Of a DNA stretch of 64,000 nt, positions 25,868 to 33,935 are shown in pieces. A model generated the notes under the pieces. The model saw only the letters and a list, made by a program, of their open reading frames with translations. It was not told the DNA's origin and made no database searches. Within the stretch, counting starts at the first letter, position 1, and every line of letters starts with the position of its first letter. Source of the stretch: Comamonas serinivorans (GTDB lineage Bacteria > Pseudomonadota > Gammaproteobacteria > Burkholderiales > Burkholderiaceae_C); the NCBI RefSeq assembly GCF_002158865.1, contig NZ_CP021455.1, positions 3,100,001-3,164,000 on the forward strand, given 5' to 3'. The position numbers and the translations under genes are program-made.

Positions 25868-26317
25868 ATGCACCTCGACGTCAAGATCCTCGACGAACGC
25901 CTGCGCGGCGCCCTGCCCGCCTACGCCACGCCGGGCAGCGCCGGCCTGGACCTCAAGGCCTGCGTGGCGACGCCCCTCACCCTGGCGCCCGGGCAGACCG
26001 AGCTCATCCCCACCGGCCTCGCGATCCACCTGGCCGACCCGGGCTACGCGGCCCTGATCCTGCCGCGCTCGGGCCTGGGCCACAAACACGGCATCGTGCT
26101 GGGCAACCTCGTCGGTCTGATCGACAGCGACTACCAGGGCCAGCTCATGGTCAGCGCCTGGAACCGCAGCGCCACGCCGTTCGTGATCGAGCCGCTGGAG
26201 CGCCTGGCGCAGCTGGTCATCGTGCCGGTGGTGCAGGCGCAGCTGCGCGTGGTGGAGGATTTCGAGCAGGCCTCCGTCCGCGGCGCAGGCGGCTACGGCT
26301 CGACGGGCAAGCTCTGA
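25868..26317 (+). CDS. dut: dUTP diphosphatase
   Basis: A 149-residue trimeric dUTPase that hydrolyses dUTP to dUMP, keeping uracil out of DNA and feeding thymidylate synthesis. The five family motifs are visible: [41 protein letters not shown] and the glycine-rich C-terminal arm GAGGYGSTG. The length equals the E. coli enzyme. The ATG at 25868 gives the normal N-terminus (MHLDVKILD). A second pyrimidine-nucleotide enzyme gene, dcd, is at 54.3 kb. Confidence 0.96.
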   Translation: MHLDVKILDERLRGALPAYATPGSAGLDLKACVATPLTLAPGQTELIPTGLAIHLADPGYAALILPRSGLGHKHGIVLGNLVGLIDSDYQGQLMVSAWNRSATPFVIEPLERLAQLVIVPVVQAQLRVVEDFEQASVRGAGGYGSTGKL

Positions 26318-26363
26318 GCCGCTTCGCCAGCGGCGACGTTCACGCACCAAAGCACACATGCCC

Positions 26364-26423
26364 GAACGGTTTGCCAAAAGACTTGCCGAACGGCTGGCCG
26401 GACAGCTTGCCAAACGGCTCGCC
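26364..26423 (+). repeat. 12-bp imperfect tandem repeat x5 (intergenic)
   Basis: Five units of the pattern GAA-CGG-CTT-GCC with substitutions. They would encode ERFA-KRLA-ERLA-GQLA-KRLA within a 48-codon open frame (ATG 26358 to stop 26504). The same 12-base period and a similar unit occur in the cydD 3' end at 30207-30278. I do not claim this is a gene. Confidence 0.7.
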
Positions 26424-26608
26424 GAGCAGCAAGCGCGCTGCTCCCCCACCCCGCGGCTCAAATCGTTACGAATGCGTGCCTTTGTTGCCGCTACAGCGTT
26501 TTGACCTACGCAATTCTTGACATGAATTGGGTACAAACGGTGCCACGCCCCGGCTCGGTCGGTGACCTGGGTTGGGCGCACAGATTCAACCCTCAGAAAG
26601 GACAACCC

Positions 26609-27103
26609 ATGTTTGCATTCCAACGCGCCGCCTCAATGGCCACGGTCGTGATCGCCGTGGCGGGCCTCGCCGCCTGCGCCGCACCCTATCAGCAAGGTGG
26701 CTATGGCAATCAGGGGGGCTACAACCAGGGCTCCAGCCAGGGTGGCTACAACCAAGGCGGCTACACGCAAGGCTATGGCCGCGTGACCAACGTGCAGCTG
26801 GTGCGCGGCCAAGGCGGCAGCGGCCTGGCCGGTGCCGTGGTGGGTGGCGCCGTGGGCGGCCTGGCCGGCAACCAGGTGGGCGGCGGCTCGGGCCGCACGG
26901 CAGCCACCATTGCCGGTGTCGCAGCGGGCGCCTTGATCGGCCGTGCCGTGGAACAGAACGCCACGCGCTCGCAGGGCCGCGACTACTACCGCGTGACCGT
27001 GCAGCTGGACAACGGCCAGATGCACAGCCTGGACTACGCCGATGCGCCCAGCGTGCGCATCGGGGACCGCGTGCGCCTGGATGGCAACCAGCTCTACCGC
27101 TGA
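26609..27103 (+). CDS. Glycine-zipper outer-membrane lipoprotein
   Basis: A 164-residue lipoprotein of the SlyB/Rick_17kDa type. The signal peptide ends in the lipobox GLAAC with C23 as the lipidated residue. Next is a Gln/Gly/Tyr-rich stretch with repeats of GGYNQG (about 28-55), then a glycine-zipper double helix (about 68-110: GLAGAVVGGAVGGLAGNQVG and the following segment). A C-terminal beta-rich domain with YYRVTVQLDNGQ closes it. Relatives are envelope-stress or membrane-integrity proteins. The ATG at 26609 has an AGAAAGGA ribosome site. A strong terminator follows at 27121. Confidence 0.88.
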   Translation: MFAFQRAASMATVVIAVAGLAACAAPYQQGGYGNQGGYNQGSSQGGYNQGGYTQGYGRVTNVQLVRGQGGSGLAGAVVGGAVGGLAGNQVGGGSGRTAATIAGVAAGALIGRAVEQNATRSQGRDYYRVTVQLDNGQMHSLDYADAPSVRIGDRVRLDGNQLYR

Positions 27104-27120
27104 GTCGCCCCGCTGACGCA

Positions 27121-27150
27121 AAAGGCCTGTCGTGCAGACAGGCCTTTTTT
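27121..27150 (+). terminator. Rho-independent terminator after the lipoprotein gene
   Basis: Perfect 11-bp stem AAAGGCCTGTC/GACAGGCCTTT around a 4-base loop, ending in a run of six T. Confidence 0.93.
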
Positions 27151-27188
27151 CATGCGGGTCATCGCCGCGGGGTTAGGCGGATTTCATG

Positions 27189-27238
27189 CAGTATGAGCCG
27201 ATTGCCGTTGTGATTCAAACGACAACAGCCGCATACCC
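27189..27238. repeat. GTAT/ATAC 50-bp element, copy 11
   Basis: Core 27191-27236 (46 bases), flanks CA and CC. Pairings GTATG/CATAC and TTGCCGTT/AACGACAA (one mismatch). It begins 2 bases after the pgsA stop in transcription direction. Confidence 0.85.
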
Positions 27239-27240
27239 CA

Positions 27241-27801
27241 TCAGCCGTGTTGCCGGATGGCCGGCAGGGCTTTTTGCAGGTAATGCAGCATGGACCAGAC
27301 GGTGAGCACCGCGGCCAGCCAGATCAGCACCGTGCCCCACAGGCGGCTGTCGACGCCGAACAGCACGCCGTTGTAGAGCAGGAAGGGAATGGCCACCATC
27401 TGCACCGTGGTCTTGAGCTTGCCGACCATGTGCACCGCCACGCTGCCGCTGGCCCCGATCTTGGCCATCCACTCGCGCAGGGCCGAAATGGCGATTTCGC
27501 GGCCGATGATGATGAGCGCCGCGAACACGTCGCAGCGCTGCAGGTGCACGAGGATGAGCAGCGAGGCACAGACCAGGAACTTGTCGGCCACCGGATCGAG
27601 GAAGGCCCCGAAGGCCGAGGTCTGGTTGAGGCGCCGCGCCAGGAAGCCATCCAGCCAGTCGGTGAACGCGAAGAACACGAACATCGCGGCGGCGATGACA
27701 TTGCGGGCTTCGATCGGCAGGGGCAGGTAGAACACGGCCATGATCAGCGGAATCGCGACGATGCGCGACCAGGTCATGATCGTGGGCAGGGTGAAAAACA
27801 T
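27241..27801 (-). CDS. pgsA: CDP-diacylglycerol-glycerol-3-phosphate 3-phosphatidyltransferase
   Basis: A 186-residue inner-membrane enzyme that makes phosphatidylglycerol phosphate, the committed step to phosphatidylglycerol and cardiolipin. The CDP-alcohol phosphotransferase signature is complete: DWLDGFLARR, a spacer, then G and DPVADK (about residues 55-82). About five hydrophobic helices are evident, and the length matches E. coli PgsA (182). The ATG at 27801 (MFFTLPTIMTWSRI) is the family start; the frame continues upstream without similarity. Confidence 0.95.
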   Translation of the reverse strand: MFFTLPTIMTWSRIVAIPLIMAVFYLPLPIEARNVIAAAMFVFFAFTDWLDGFLARRLNQTSAFGAFLDPVADKFLVCASLLILVHLQRCDVFAALIIIGREIAISALREWMAKIGASGSVAVHMVGKLKTTVQMVAIPFLLYNGVLFGVDSRLWGTVLIWLAAVLTVWSMLHYLQKALPAIRQHG

Positions 27802-28254
27802 GCGCGGATTGTGGCACGGGCCTGTGACCGCGCCGGTGGTGATCCCCGCAGGGCGCGCTGCGCGGAACCGGGCTTGGGCGGCCTGCCCTTGTGGCGCGCG
27901 GGTCAGCGCGGGGATCCCGTCCAGCCGCCAGCGCCCTGCGGTTGGGCGCAACCGGTGTTCCCCTCTTCCAGCCGCGCGACCGTGGCCGCCCGAGCACACC
28001 GCGGGCGGCCACGGCGCCTGCGGGTGGCGCCCAGGCCCAGGCCAAGTGCTCGACGTGCACGCGGTGGCGGCTCGCCCCCAGCCCCGGGCGGTCAGGCCCC
28101 TGTGCGCCACCCCAGCACGTGCACTGGCCGCGGCTGACCGGCGCATCGGCAGGCCACTGACGCCGCGGTGAGCACGTGGCGAATCGCGCTGGCGCAGGAC
28201 ATTGCCCCGCGACCACAGCGAGCGTCCATGCGCGACAGCGATGGCTTGGCGGGC
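27802..28254. other. Intergenic, no gene seen
   Basis: About 450 bases between pgsA and the cydC stop, both on the minus strand. Open frames exist on both strands because of the high G+C, but none gives a recognisable protein. No repeat element or clear terminator is seen. Confidence 0.5.
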
Positions 28255-30108
28255 TCACGCCGCCTGCGGCGACAGCCGGCCGTCCCGCAGCCACAGCTCG
28301 CGCTGCACCACGCCGGGCGGCAGCGGCGCGTGGGTGATGACGAGGAGGCTGCGCCCGGCCAGCGCGACCGTCAGGTCCTGCATGACGGCCGCGGCGGTGT
28401 CCACATCCAGGCCTTCCGTGGGCTCGTCCAGCACCATCAGCGGTGCGCGGCGCAGCAGCGCACGCGCCAGGGCCAGGCGGCGCGCCTGCCCGGCCGACAG
28501 CGTGGCGCCGTTCTCGCCCACCCAGGTGGCCAGGCCCTCGGCCTGCCGGGCCCAGTCGGCCAGGTTCACCTCGCTCAGGACCTGCCACAGCCGCGCGTCG
28601 CTGGCCTGGGGGTCGCCCAGGCGCAGGTTGTCGGCCACGGTGCCGGCAAAGACGGGTGCGCCCTGGGGCAACCAGGCGATCTGGGCGTGCCACCACCCCA
28701 CGTCCAGCTCGCGCAGGTCGGCGCCGCCCCAGCTCACGCGGCCCTGCTGCGGCGGCCACAGGCCCAGGATGAGTTCGCTGAGCGTGGATTTGCCACAGCC
28801 GCTGTCGCCCCGGATGGCCACGCGCTCGCCGGGCGCCAGGCACAGCGACAGCCCCCGCAACACGCTCGGCTGGCCAGTGTGGCCGAAGGTCAGCTGGCTC
28901 AGGCACAGCGGGCGCGGCAGGTGTGTTTCACAGTATCCATCGGTGGTCGATTTCGATTCATCGGATGCATGGCCATACTCCCGACTCATTTGGATTTCGG
29001 CATTCCACTCGGCCTGGGCGATGGTGTGCGGGGCACCATCCTGCCCGGCGCCGTCACGCGACGCCAGCCGCGGTTCAACGCCGGGCTCGGCTGCGTCGCC
29101 CCGCCCCGCCGGCGCCAGCGGCGGTCCGCACGCGTCCGCGTCCGCGTCGGTCAGCTCGCGCAGGCGCGTGGCCGCGGCCCGCGCGGCGTGCCACGCTTGC
29201 CAGGCCTGGCTCACGCCCGCCAGCAGCTCCAGCGTGGCCACGGTCAGAAACACCAGCGCCGCGGCCTGCGGGGCCTGCAGCTGCCCCGCCTGCACGCCCG
29301 CCAGCCCCACGGCCAGCATGGCCACCACACCCCAGCCGGCCAACAGGCCATGCAAGCCCTGCGCCACCAGCAGGCGCCGCCGGCGCTGGCCATCGTGTTG
29401 CGCCAGCTGCCGGGCCTGGGCCACCACCCGGTCGTGCCAAGCCGCCCGGGCATCCAGGGCGGTGAGGTCGGCCAGGCCCTCCAGGCCTTCGAACACCTGG
29501 GCCCGCCAGGCCCCGCGCGCATTGGCGCGCTGCCGCTCCTGCTCGGCCGCGCGGCGCTGTGTCCAGCACGGCAGGGCCAGCCCCAGCGTGGCCGCCCACA
29601 CCGCCAGCACCGCGCCCGCCGGCGCATGCAGCCACGCCGCGGCCACCACGGCGCACGCCGTCAACGCCGCCAAGGCGCACAGCGGGCCCCAGGCGCGCAC
29701 CAGCGTGCCGTCCACCTCGGCGATGTCGGACATCACGCGGGCCAGCACATCGCCCATGCGCTGGCCGCCCAGGCGTTGCGGCGCCAGCGGCAGCGCCCGC
29801 GCGAAGAACCAGACCCGCAGCGCACGCGCCAGGCGCAGCGTGGTGTCGTGGCTGACCAGCTTCTCGACGTAGCGCGACACGATGCGCACCAGCGTCAGCG
29901 CGCGGATGCCGGCTGCCGGTGAAAAGAAGTTGAACCCGCTGCCCAGGCCCACCGCGCCCGCCAGCGCCGTCGCGGTCAGGAAGCCGCCGGACAGCCCCAG
30001 CAAAGCCACGCCCGCCACGGCGGTGATGGCCATCAGCAGCACCGCCAGCGCGATGCGCGAACGCTGGCGCCGCAGCACATCGGTCAACTCGTCGCGCGGG
30101 CGGGTCAT
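28255..30108 (-). CDS. cydC: Thiol-reductant ABC exporter subunit CydC
   Basis: A 617-residue half-transporter with an N-terminal six-helix membrane domain (about 15-320) and a C-terminal ATPase: Walker A GDSGCGKST near 436, signature LSAGQARRLALARALL near 540, Walker B LMVLDEPTEGLD. With CydD it exports glutathione and cysteine to the periplasm, needed to assemble cytochrome bd. The linker (about 330-400) is expanded, and residues 376-393 are encoded by a copy of the GTAT/ATAC repeat. E. coli CydC is 573 residues, so this insert accounts for part of the excess. It overlaps cydD by ATGA. Confidence 0.92.
   Translation of the reverse strand: MTRPRDELTDVLRRQRSRIALAVLLMAITAVAGVALLGLSGGFLTATALAGAVGLGSGFNFFSPAAGIRALTLVRIVSRYVEKLVSHDTTLRLARALRVWFFARALPLAPQRLGGQRMGDVLARVMSDIAEVDGTLVRAWGPLCALAALTACAVVAAAWLHAPAGAVLAVWAATLGLALPCWTQRRAAEQERQRANARGAWRAQVFEGLEGLADLTALDARAAWHDRVVAQARQLAQHDGQRRRRLLVAQGLHGLLAGWGVVAMLAVGLAGVQAGQLQAPQAAALVFLTVATLELLAGVSQAWQAWHAARAAATRLRELTDADADACGPPLAPAGRGDAAEPGVEPRLASRDGAGQDGAPHTIAQAEWNAEIQMSREYGHASDESKSTTDGYCETHLPRPLCLSQLTFGHTGQPSVLRGLSLCLAPGERVAIRGDSGCGKSTLSELILGLWPPQQGRVSWGGADLRELDVGWWHAQIAWLPQGAPVFAGTVADNLRLGDPQASDARLWQVLSEVNLADWARQAEGLATWVGENGATLSAGQARRLALARALLRRAPLMVLDEPTEGLDVDTAAAVMQDLTVALAGRSLLVITHAPLPPGVVQRELWLRDGRLSPQAA
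28931..28980. repeat. GTAT/ATAC 50-bp element, copy 12 (inside cydC)
   Basis: Core 28933-28978 (46 bases), flanks CA and TC, ATCG-type interior. It is translated within CydC as EYGHASDESKSTTDGYCE, in the linker between membrane domain and ATPase, without breaking the frame. Confidence 0.8.
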
Positions 30109-32129
30109 GCGGGCTCCAGCATCGGGGTGGGCCCGCGGTTCGGCGCGTGGGCAGCCCCGAGGGCGTGTGGCTTGGCGGGCGCTTGGGCAGGCCGTTCGGC
30201 GAATCCATCGGCAAGCCCATCGGCAAGCCCATCGGCAAGCCCATCGGCAAGCCCTTCGGCAGGCCCTTCGGCGAGCGCTGGGGCGGGTGCGTCGGCAAGC
30301 CCTTCAACGAGCGCTTTGACGGGTCCATCCGTGACCGCCTCGCTCCCGGCCGACTCGGTGCCGGCGTGGACACCGTCGTGCGCGTCGCCCGCCATCGCCG
30401 GATCGGCGCGGGGTACCGCCAGCGATCCCGCGCGCACCACGTCAACCACGCGATGCGCCCAGCGCATGGCGGCCGGGCTGTGCGTGGCCACGATCACGCT
30501 GCGGCCGCGCGCGAACTCGCCCAAGGCCAGCAGCAGCGCGGCCTCGGTGTCGGGGTCGAGGAAGGCCGTGGGCTCGTCCAGCAGCAACACGTCGGGCTCG
30601 CGCAGCAGGGCGCGGGCCAAGGCGATGCGGCGCGCCTCACCGCCCGACAGGCCAAAGCCCCGCTCACCGATCACGGTGTCCAGCCCTTGCGGCAGGCGGC
30701 GGGCAAAGCGCAGGACCTGCGCCGCCTCGGCCGCGGCCTGCACGGCCGCGTCGCTGGCCTGCGGACAGGCCAGCCGCAGGTTGTCGGCGATGGTGCCGTG
30801 GAACAGGTAGGGGCGCTGCCCCGCATAGGCCACGCGCGCGCCGGGCGCCAGCGTGCGCGTGCCCTCGCGCGGCACCAGCCAGCCGGCCGCGGCCTCCAGC
30901 AGCGTGCTTTTGCCGCTGCCGCTGGGGCCGACCAGGGCCAGCCACTCCCCGCGGCGCACCGCGAGCGAGGCGTGCTGCAGCACGTCGCGGGTTGCGCCCT
31001 GTGGCCGCAGCGTCACGGCATTCAAGGCCAGTATCGGGTCATGGTCGTTGGATGCGAATCGGCCATTCCCACATACTGCACCCTCCTCAGCAACCGGCAG
31101 CGCGGCTGACGGCGCAGCCGGCAGTTCACCCAGCAGGCGCTCCACCTCGGCCACGGCGGCGAGGGCATTGGCGCGGTCGTGGTAGTGCGCGGCCAGGCGA
31201 CGGAACGGGGCGTAGAACTCGGGCGCCAGCAGCAGGCAGAACATGGCGACGCCCAGGCTGGGCACCTGCGCGCGCAGGTGCAGCAGGCCCAGGTGGCTCA
31301 GGCCGAAGTACAGCGCCACCAGCGCCACGCTGATGGAGGCAAAGAACTCGAGCACGGTGGACGACAGGAAAGCGATGCGCAGCACCCGCATGGCCCCCTG
31401 CTGCACGCCATCGGCCGCGCGGGCCACGCCGGCCAGCTCATCGGCCCCGCGGCCGTAGACGCGCAACAGGCCCAGGCCCTTGAGGCGATCGGCAAAGTGC
31501 GCCCCCAGGCGCGCCATGGCCTGCAGCTGCTGGCGGCCCGCGGCCTCTGCGCCCCAGCCCACCAGCATCATGAACACGGGCACCCAGGGCGCGGTGATGA
31601 GCAGGATCAGCGCCACCACCCCATCGACGCTGGCCACCGCCAGCGCGATGAGCAGCGGCACCGCCAGCAGCTCGGCGCGCGCCAGCTGGTAGCCGGCGTG
31701 GTGACCGTCGAGCGCATCGGCGTGGCTCACGAGCAGCTCGCTGAGCTCGCCCGTGCGCTGGCGGCGCAGCCACAGCGGACCACGCTGCTGCACGGCGGCG
31801 TGCACGCGCGTGCGAAACGCCAGCTTGGCGGCATCGGCCACCCGGCCCGCGCAGGCCTGCGCGGCCGTGACCAGGCCGCTGCGCGCCATGGCCAGCACCG
31901 TCAGGGCCAACAACGGCGCCACCAGCTCGGCCAGCGGCCGTTCGCGGGCCAGGGCCTGGTCCAGCAGCCAGGCCAGCACGCCCATCTGCGCGACCAGCAC
32001 GGCGCCCGCCGCCCAGGTGGCCAACGTGGCGGCGCGCTGGGCCGGCCGCGCGCCCTGCGCCAGCGCCTGCAGCCAGGCCAGGCGGCGTTGGCGCTCCAGG
32101 CGCGTGTCGGAAGCAGAAGGGATGGGCAT
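30105..32129 (-). CDS. cydD: Thiol-reductant ABC exporter subunit CydD
   Basis: A 674-residue ABC half-transporter, partner of CydC. It has the membrane domain about 25-320, Walker A GPSGSGKSTLLEA near 401, the signature LSGGEARRIALARALL, Walker B VLLLDEPTAFLD and the switch His in IVATHSPAAM. E. coli CydD is 588 residues. Two unusual additions explain the difference. One is a linker insert at about 350-367 encoded by a GTAT/ATAC repeat. The other is a C-terminal tail of about 100 residues after VDVVRAGSLAV that is Ala/Gly/Pro-rich and holds six 12-base repeats encoding GLAD-type units (about 617-641). It is transcribed first, divergently from cydA. Confidence 0.92.
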   Translation of the reverse strand: MPIPSASDTRLERQRRLAWLQALAQGARPAQRAATLATWAAGAVLVAQMGVLAWLLDQALARERPLAELVAPLLALTVLAMARSGLVTAAQACAGRVADAAKLAFRTRVHAAVQQRGPLWLRRQRTGELSELLVSHADALDGHHAGYQLARAELLAVPLLIALAVASVDGVVALILLITAPWVPVFMMLVGWGAEAAGRQQLQAMARLGAHFADRLKGLGLLRVYGRGADELAGVARAADGVQQGAMRVLRIAFLSSTVLEFFASISVALVALYFGLSHLGLLHLRAQVPSLGVAMFCLLLAPEFYAPFRRLAAHYHDRANALAAVAEVERLLGELPAAPSAALPVAEEGAVCGNGRFASNDHDPILALNAVTLRPQGATRDVLQHASLAVRRGEWLALVGPSGSGKSTLLEAAAGWLVPREGTRTLAPGARVAYAGQRPYLFHGTIADNLRLACPQASDAAVQAAAEAAQVLRFARRLPQGLDTVIGERGFGLSGGEARRIALARALLREPDVLLLDEPTAFLDPDTEAALLLALGEFARGRSVIVATHSPAAMRWAHRVVDVVRAGSLAVPRADPAMAGDAHDGVHAGTESAGSEAVTDGPVKALVEGLADAPAPALAEGPAEGLADGLADGLADGLADGFAERPAQAPAKPHALGAAHAPNRGPTPMLEPA
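30207..30278 (-). repeat. 12-bp tandem repeat x6 in the cydD 3' end
   Basis: Read on the minus strand, the units are GATGGGCTTGCC (four identical) and two variants (GAAGGGCCTGCC-like), all in frame, encoding GLAD or GPAE. The unit shares its period and codon pattern with the intergenic repeat at 26364-26423. Confidence 0.92.
31029..31078. repeat. GTAT/ATAC 50-bp element, copy 13 (inside cydD)
   Basis: Core 31031-31076 (46 bases), flanks CA and TG. Inner pairing ATGGTCG/CGGCCAT with one mismatch. It is translated within CydD as AVCGNGRFASNDHDPIL, immediately before the ATPase domain, at the position equivalent to the copy in cydC. Confidence 0.82.
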
Positions 32130-32201
32130 GCCGGCGAAGGGTGGCGTGCCCGCAACAGGACACGATGGGGCAGAGCTTCGCCCGAATCAGCGCTTCCCCG
32201 C

Positions 32202-32215
32202 TTGACGTAGATCAA
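32202..32215 (+). promoter_or_regulatory. FNR/ANR-type box in the cydD-cydA intergenic region
   Basis: TTGACGTAGATCAA differs from the consensus TTGAT-N4-ATCAA at one base. Its centre (32208.5) is 41-42 bases from a predicted start at about 32250, with GATCAT at 32238-32243 as a -10-like hexamer. That is the classic activator spacing for a low-oxygen regulator driving cydABX. Confidence 0.75.
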
Positions 32216-32330
32216 TGGCTGGTGTTGGCCGAAGTCGGATCATCGCGGCGTGAGGACGGGAAGCCCGGACCCTCACACCCAAGAGGCCTGCCTGCCGCAG
32301 GCCGCAACAACGAACGTGTGAGGAATCGCC

Positions 32331-33917
32331 ATGTATGACTCGACAGTCGTGGAGCTGTCCAGGTTGCAGTTCGCGCTGACCGCGATGTATCACTTTCTCT
32401 TCGTGCCGCTGACACTGGGCCTGTCTTTCATGATCGCGATCATGGAGAGCGTCTACGTCATGACCAACAAGGTGGTCTGGCGGCGCATGGCCCTGTTCTG
32501 GGGCGTGCTCTTCGGCATCAACTTCGCGATGGGCGTGGGCACCGGGCTGGTGATGGAGTTCCAGTTCGGCATGAACTGGTCGTACTACAGCCACTACGTG
32601 GGCGACATCTTTGGCGCCCCGCTGGCCATCGAGGGGCTGATGGCCTTCTTCCTGGAGGCGACCTTCATCGGCCTGTTCTTCTTTGGCTGGGACCGCCTGT
32701 CCAAGGTGCAGCACCTGACGGTGACCTGGCTCATGGCCCTGGGCACCAACCTGTCGGCCCTGTGGATCCTGATCGCCAACGGCTGGATGCAGAACCCCGT
32801 GGGCGCCGTCTTCAACCCCGACACCATGCGCATGGAGGTGGTGGACTTCGCCGCCGTGCTGTTCAACCCCGTGGCGCAGGCCAAGTTCGTGCACACGGTG
32901 TCGGCGGGGTATGTCACGGGCGCCATCTTCGTCATGTCGATCAGCGCGCTGTACCTGCTGCGCGGCAAGCACCAGGACGTGGCCCGGCGCTCGTTTGCCG
33001 TGGCGGCGGCCTTTGGCCTGCTGTCCTCGCTGTCGGTGGTCGTGCTGGGTGACGAAAGCGGCTACGCCGCCAGCGAACACCAGAAGATGAAGCTGGCCGC
33101 CATCGAAGCCATGTGGGAAACGGAAGCCGCGCCGGCCGACTTCACGGCCTTCGGCATCCCCAACCAGGCCGAGCAGAAGAACCACGCCGAAATCAAGATT
33201 CCCTTCATGATGGGCCTGATCGCCACGCGCTCGTTCAGCGAGGAGATCCCCGGCATCCTCGAGCTGGTGGAACGCGCCGAACACCGCATCCGCGGCGGCC
33301 AGATCGCCTATGGCGCGCTGCAGCGCATCCGCGCCGACAAGGCGGACACCGAGGCCCGCCAGGTGTTCGAGCGCCACTGGCAGGACCTGGGCCACGGCCT
33401 GCTGCTCAAGCGCTACCGCGACGACATCGGCAACGCCACGCCCGAGCAGATTGCGCAGGCCGCGCTGGACACGGTGCCGCGCGTGGCGCCGCTGTTCTGG
33501 ACCTTCCGCATCATGGCCGGCCTGGGCTTTTACCTCATCGCCTTCTTCGTGGTGGCCTTCTGGTACGCCTGCCGCAACAACTTCGAGGACAAGCGCGGCT
33601 TCCTCAAGGTGGCGCTGTGGTCGCTGCCCGCACCCTGGATCGCCATCGAGTGCGGCTGGTTCGTGGCCGAGTACGGGCGTCAGCCCTGGGCCGTGGATGG
33701 GGTGCTGCCCACCTTCTACGCGGCATCGGGCCTGGCGCTGTACGAGATCCTGCTGACGCTGGTGGGCTTCACGCTGCTCTACACGGTGCTGCTGGTGGTC
33801 GAGGTCAAGCTGATGCTCAAGGCCATCGGCAAGGGGCCCGACGCGGTGCTGCCCTCGCTGCAGGCCCCTGCCTCCGAACCCGACCGCACGGGCCAGGCCA
33901 TCGCCGGTCATGCCTGA
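32331..33917 (+). CDS. cydA: Cytochrome bd ubiquinol oxidase subunit I
   Basis: A 528-residue inner-membrane subunit carrying hemes b558, b595 and d, which oxidises ubiquinol and reduces oxygen with high affinity. The N-terminus VELSRLQFALTAMYHFLFVP includes the His ligand region. The long periplasmic quinol-binding Q-loop between about 250 and 380 is of the E. coli long type. The conserved GWFVAEYGRQPWAV block is near 445. Length is close to E. coli (522). The ATG at 32331 has a GTGAGGA site. It heads cydABX, 200 bases from divergent cydD, with an FNR-type box between. Confidence 0.97.
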   Translation: MYDSTVVELSRLQFALTAMYHFLFVPLTLGLSFMIAIMESVYVMTNKVVWRRMALFWGVLFGINFAMGVGTGLVMEFQFGMNWSYYSHYVGDIFGAPLAIEGLMAFFLEATFIGLFFFGWDRLSKVQHLTVTWLMALGTNLSALWILIANGWMQNPVGAVFNPDTMRMEVVDFAAVLFNPVAQAKFVHTVSAGYVTGAIFVMSISALYLLRGKHQDVARRSFAVAAAFGLLSSLSVVVLGDESGYAASEHQKMKLAAIEAMWETEAAPADFTAFGIPNQAEQKNHAEIKIPFMMGLIATRSFSEEIPGILELVERAEHRIRGGQIAYGALQRIRADKADTEARQVFERHWQDLGHGLLLKRYRDDIGNATPEQIAQAALDTVPRVAPLFWTFRIMAGLGFYLIAFFVVAFWYACRNNFEDKRGFLKVALWSLPAPWIAIECGWFVAEYGRQPWAVDGVLPTFYAASGLALYEILLTLVGFTLLYTVLLVVEVKLMLKAIGKGPDAVLPSLQAPASEPDRTGQAIAGHA

Positions 33918-33935
33918 ACGACACAGGAGCCCCTC

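Noticed and set aside
26358..26504. 48-codon frame with repeated KRLA/ERLA units
   Set aside because: No ribosome site or homologue recognised. The sequence is better described as a 12-bp tandem repeat.
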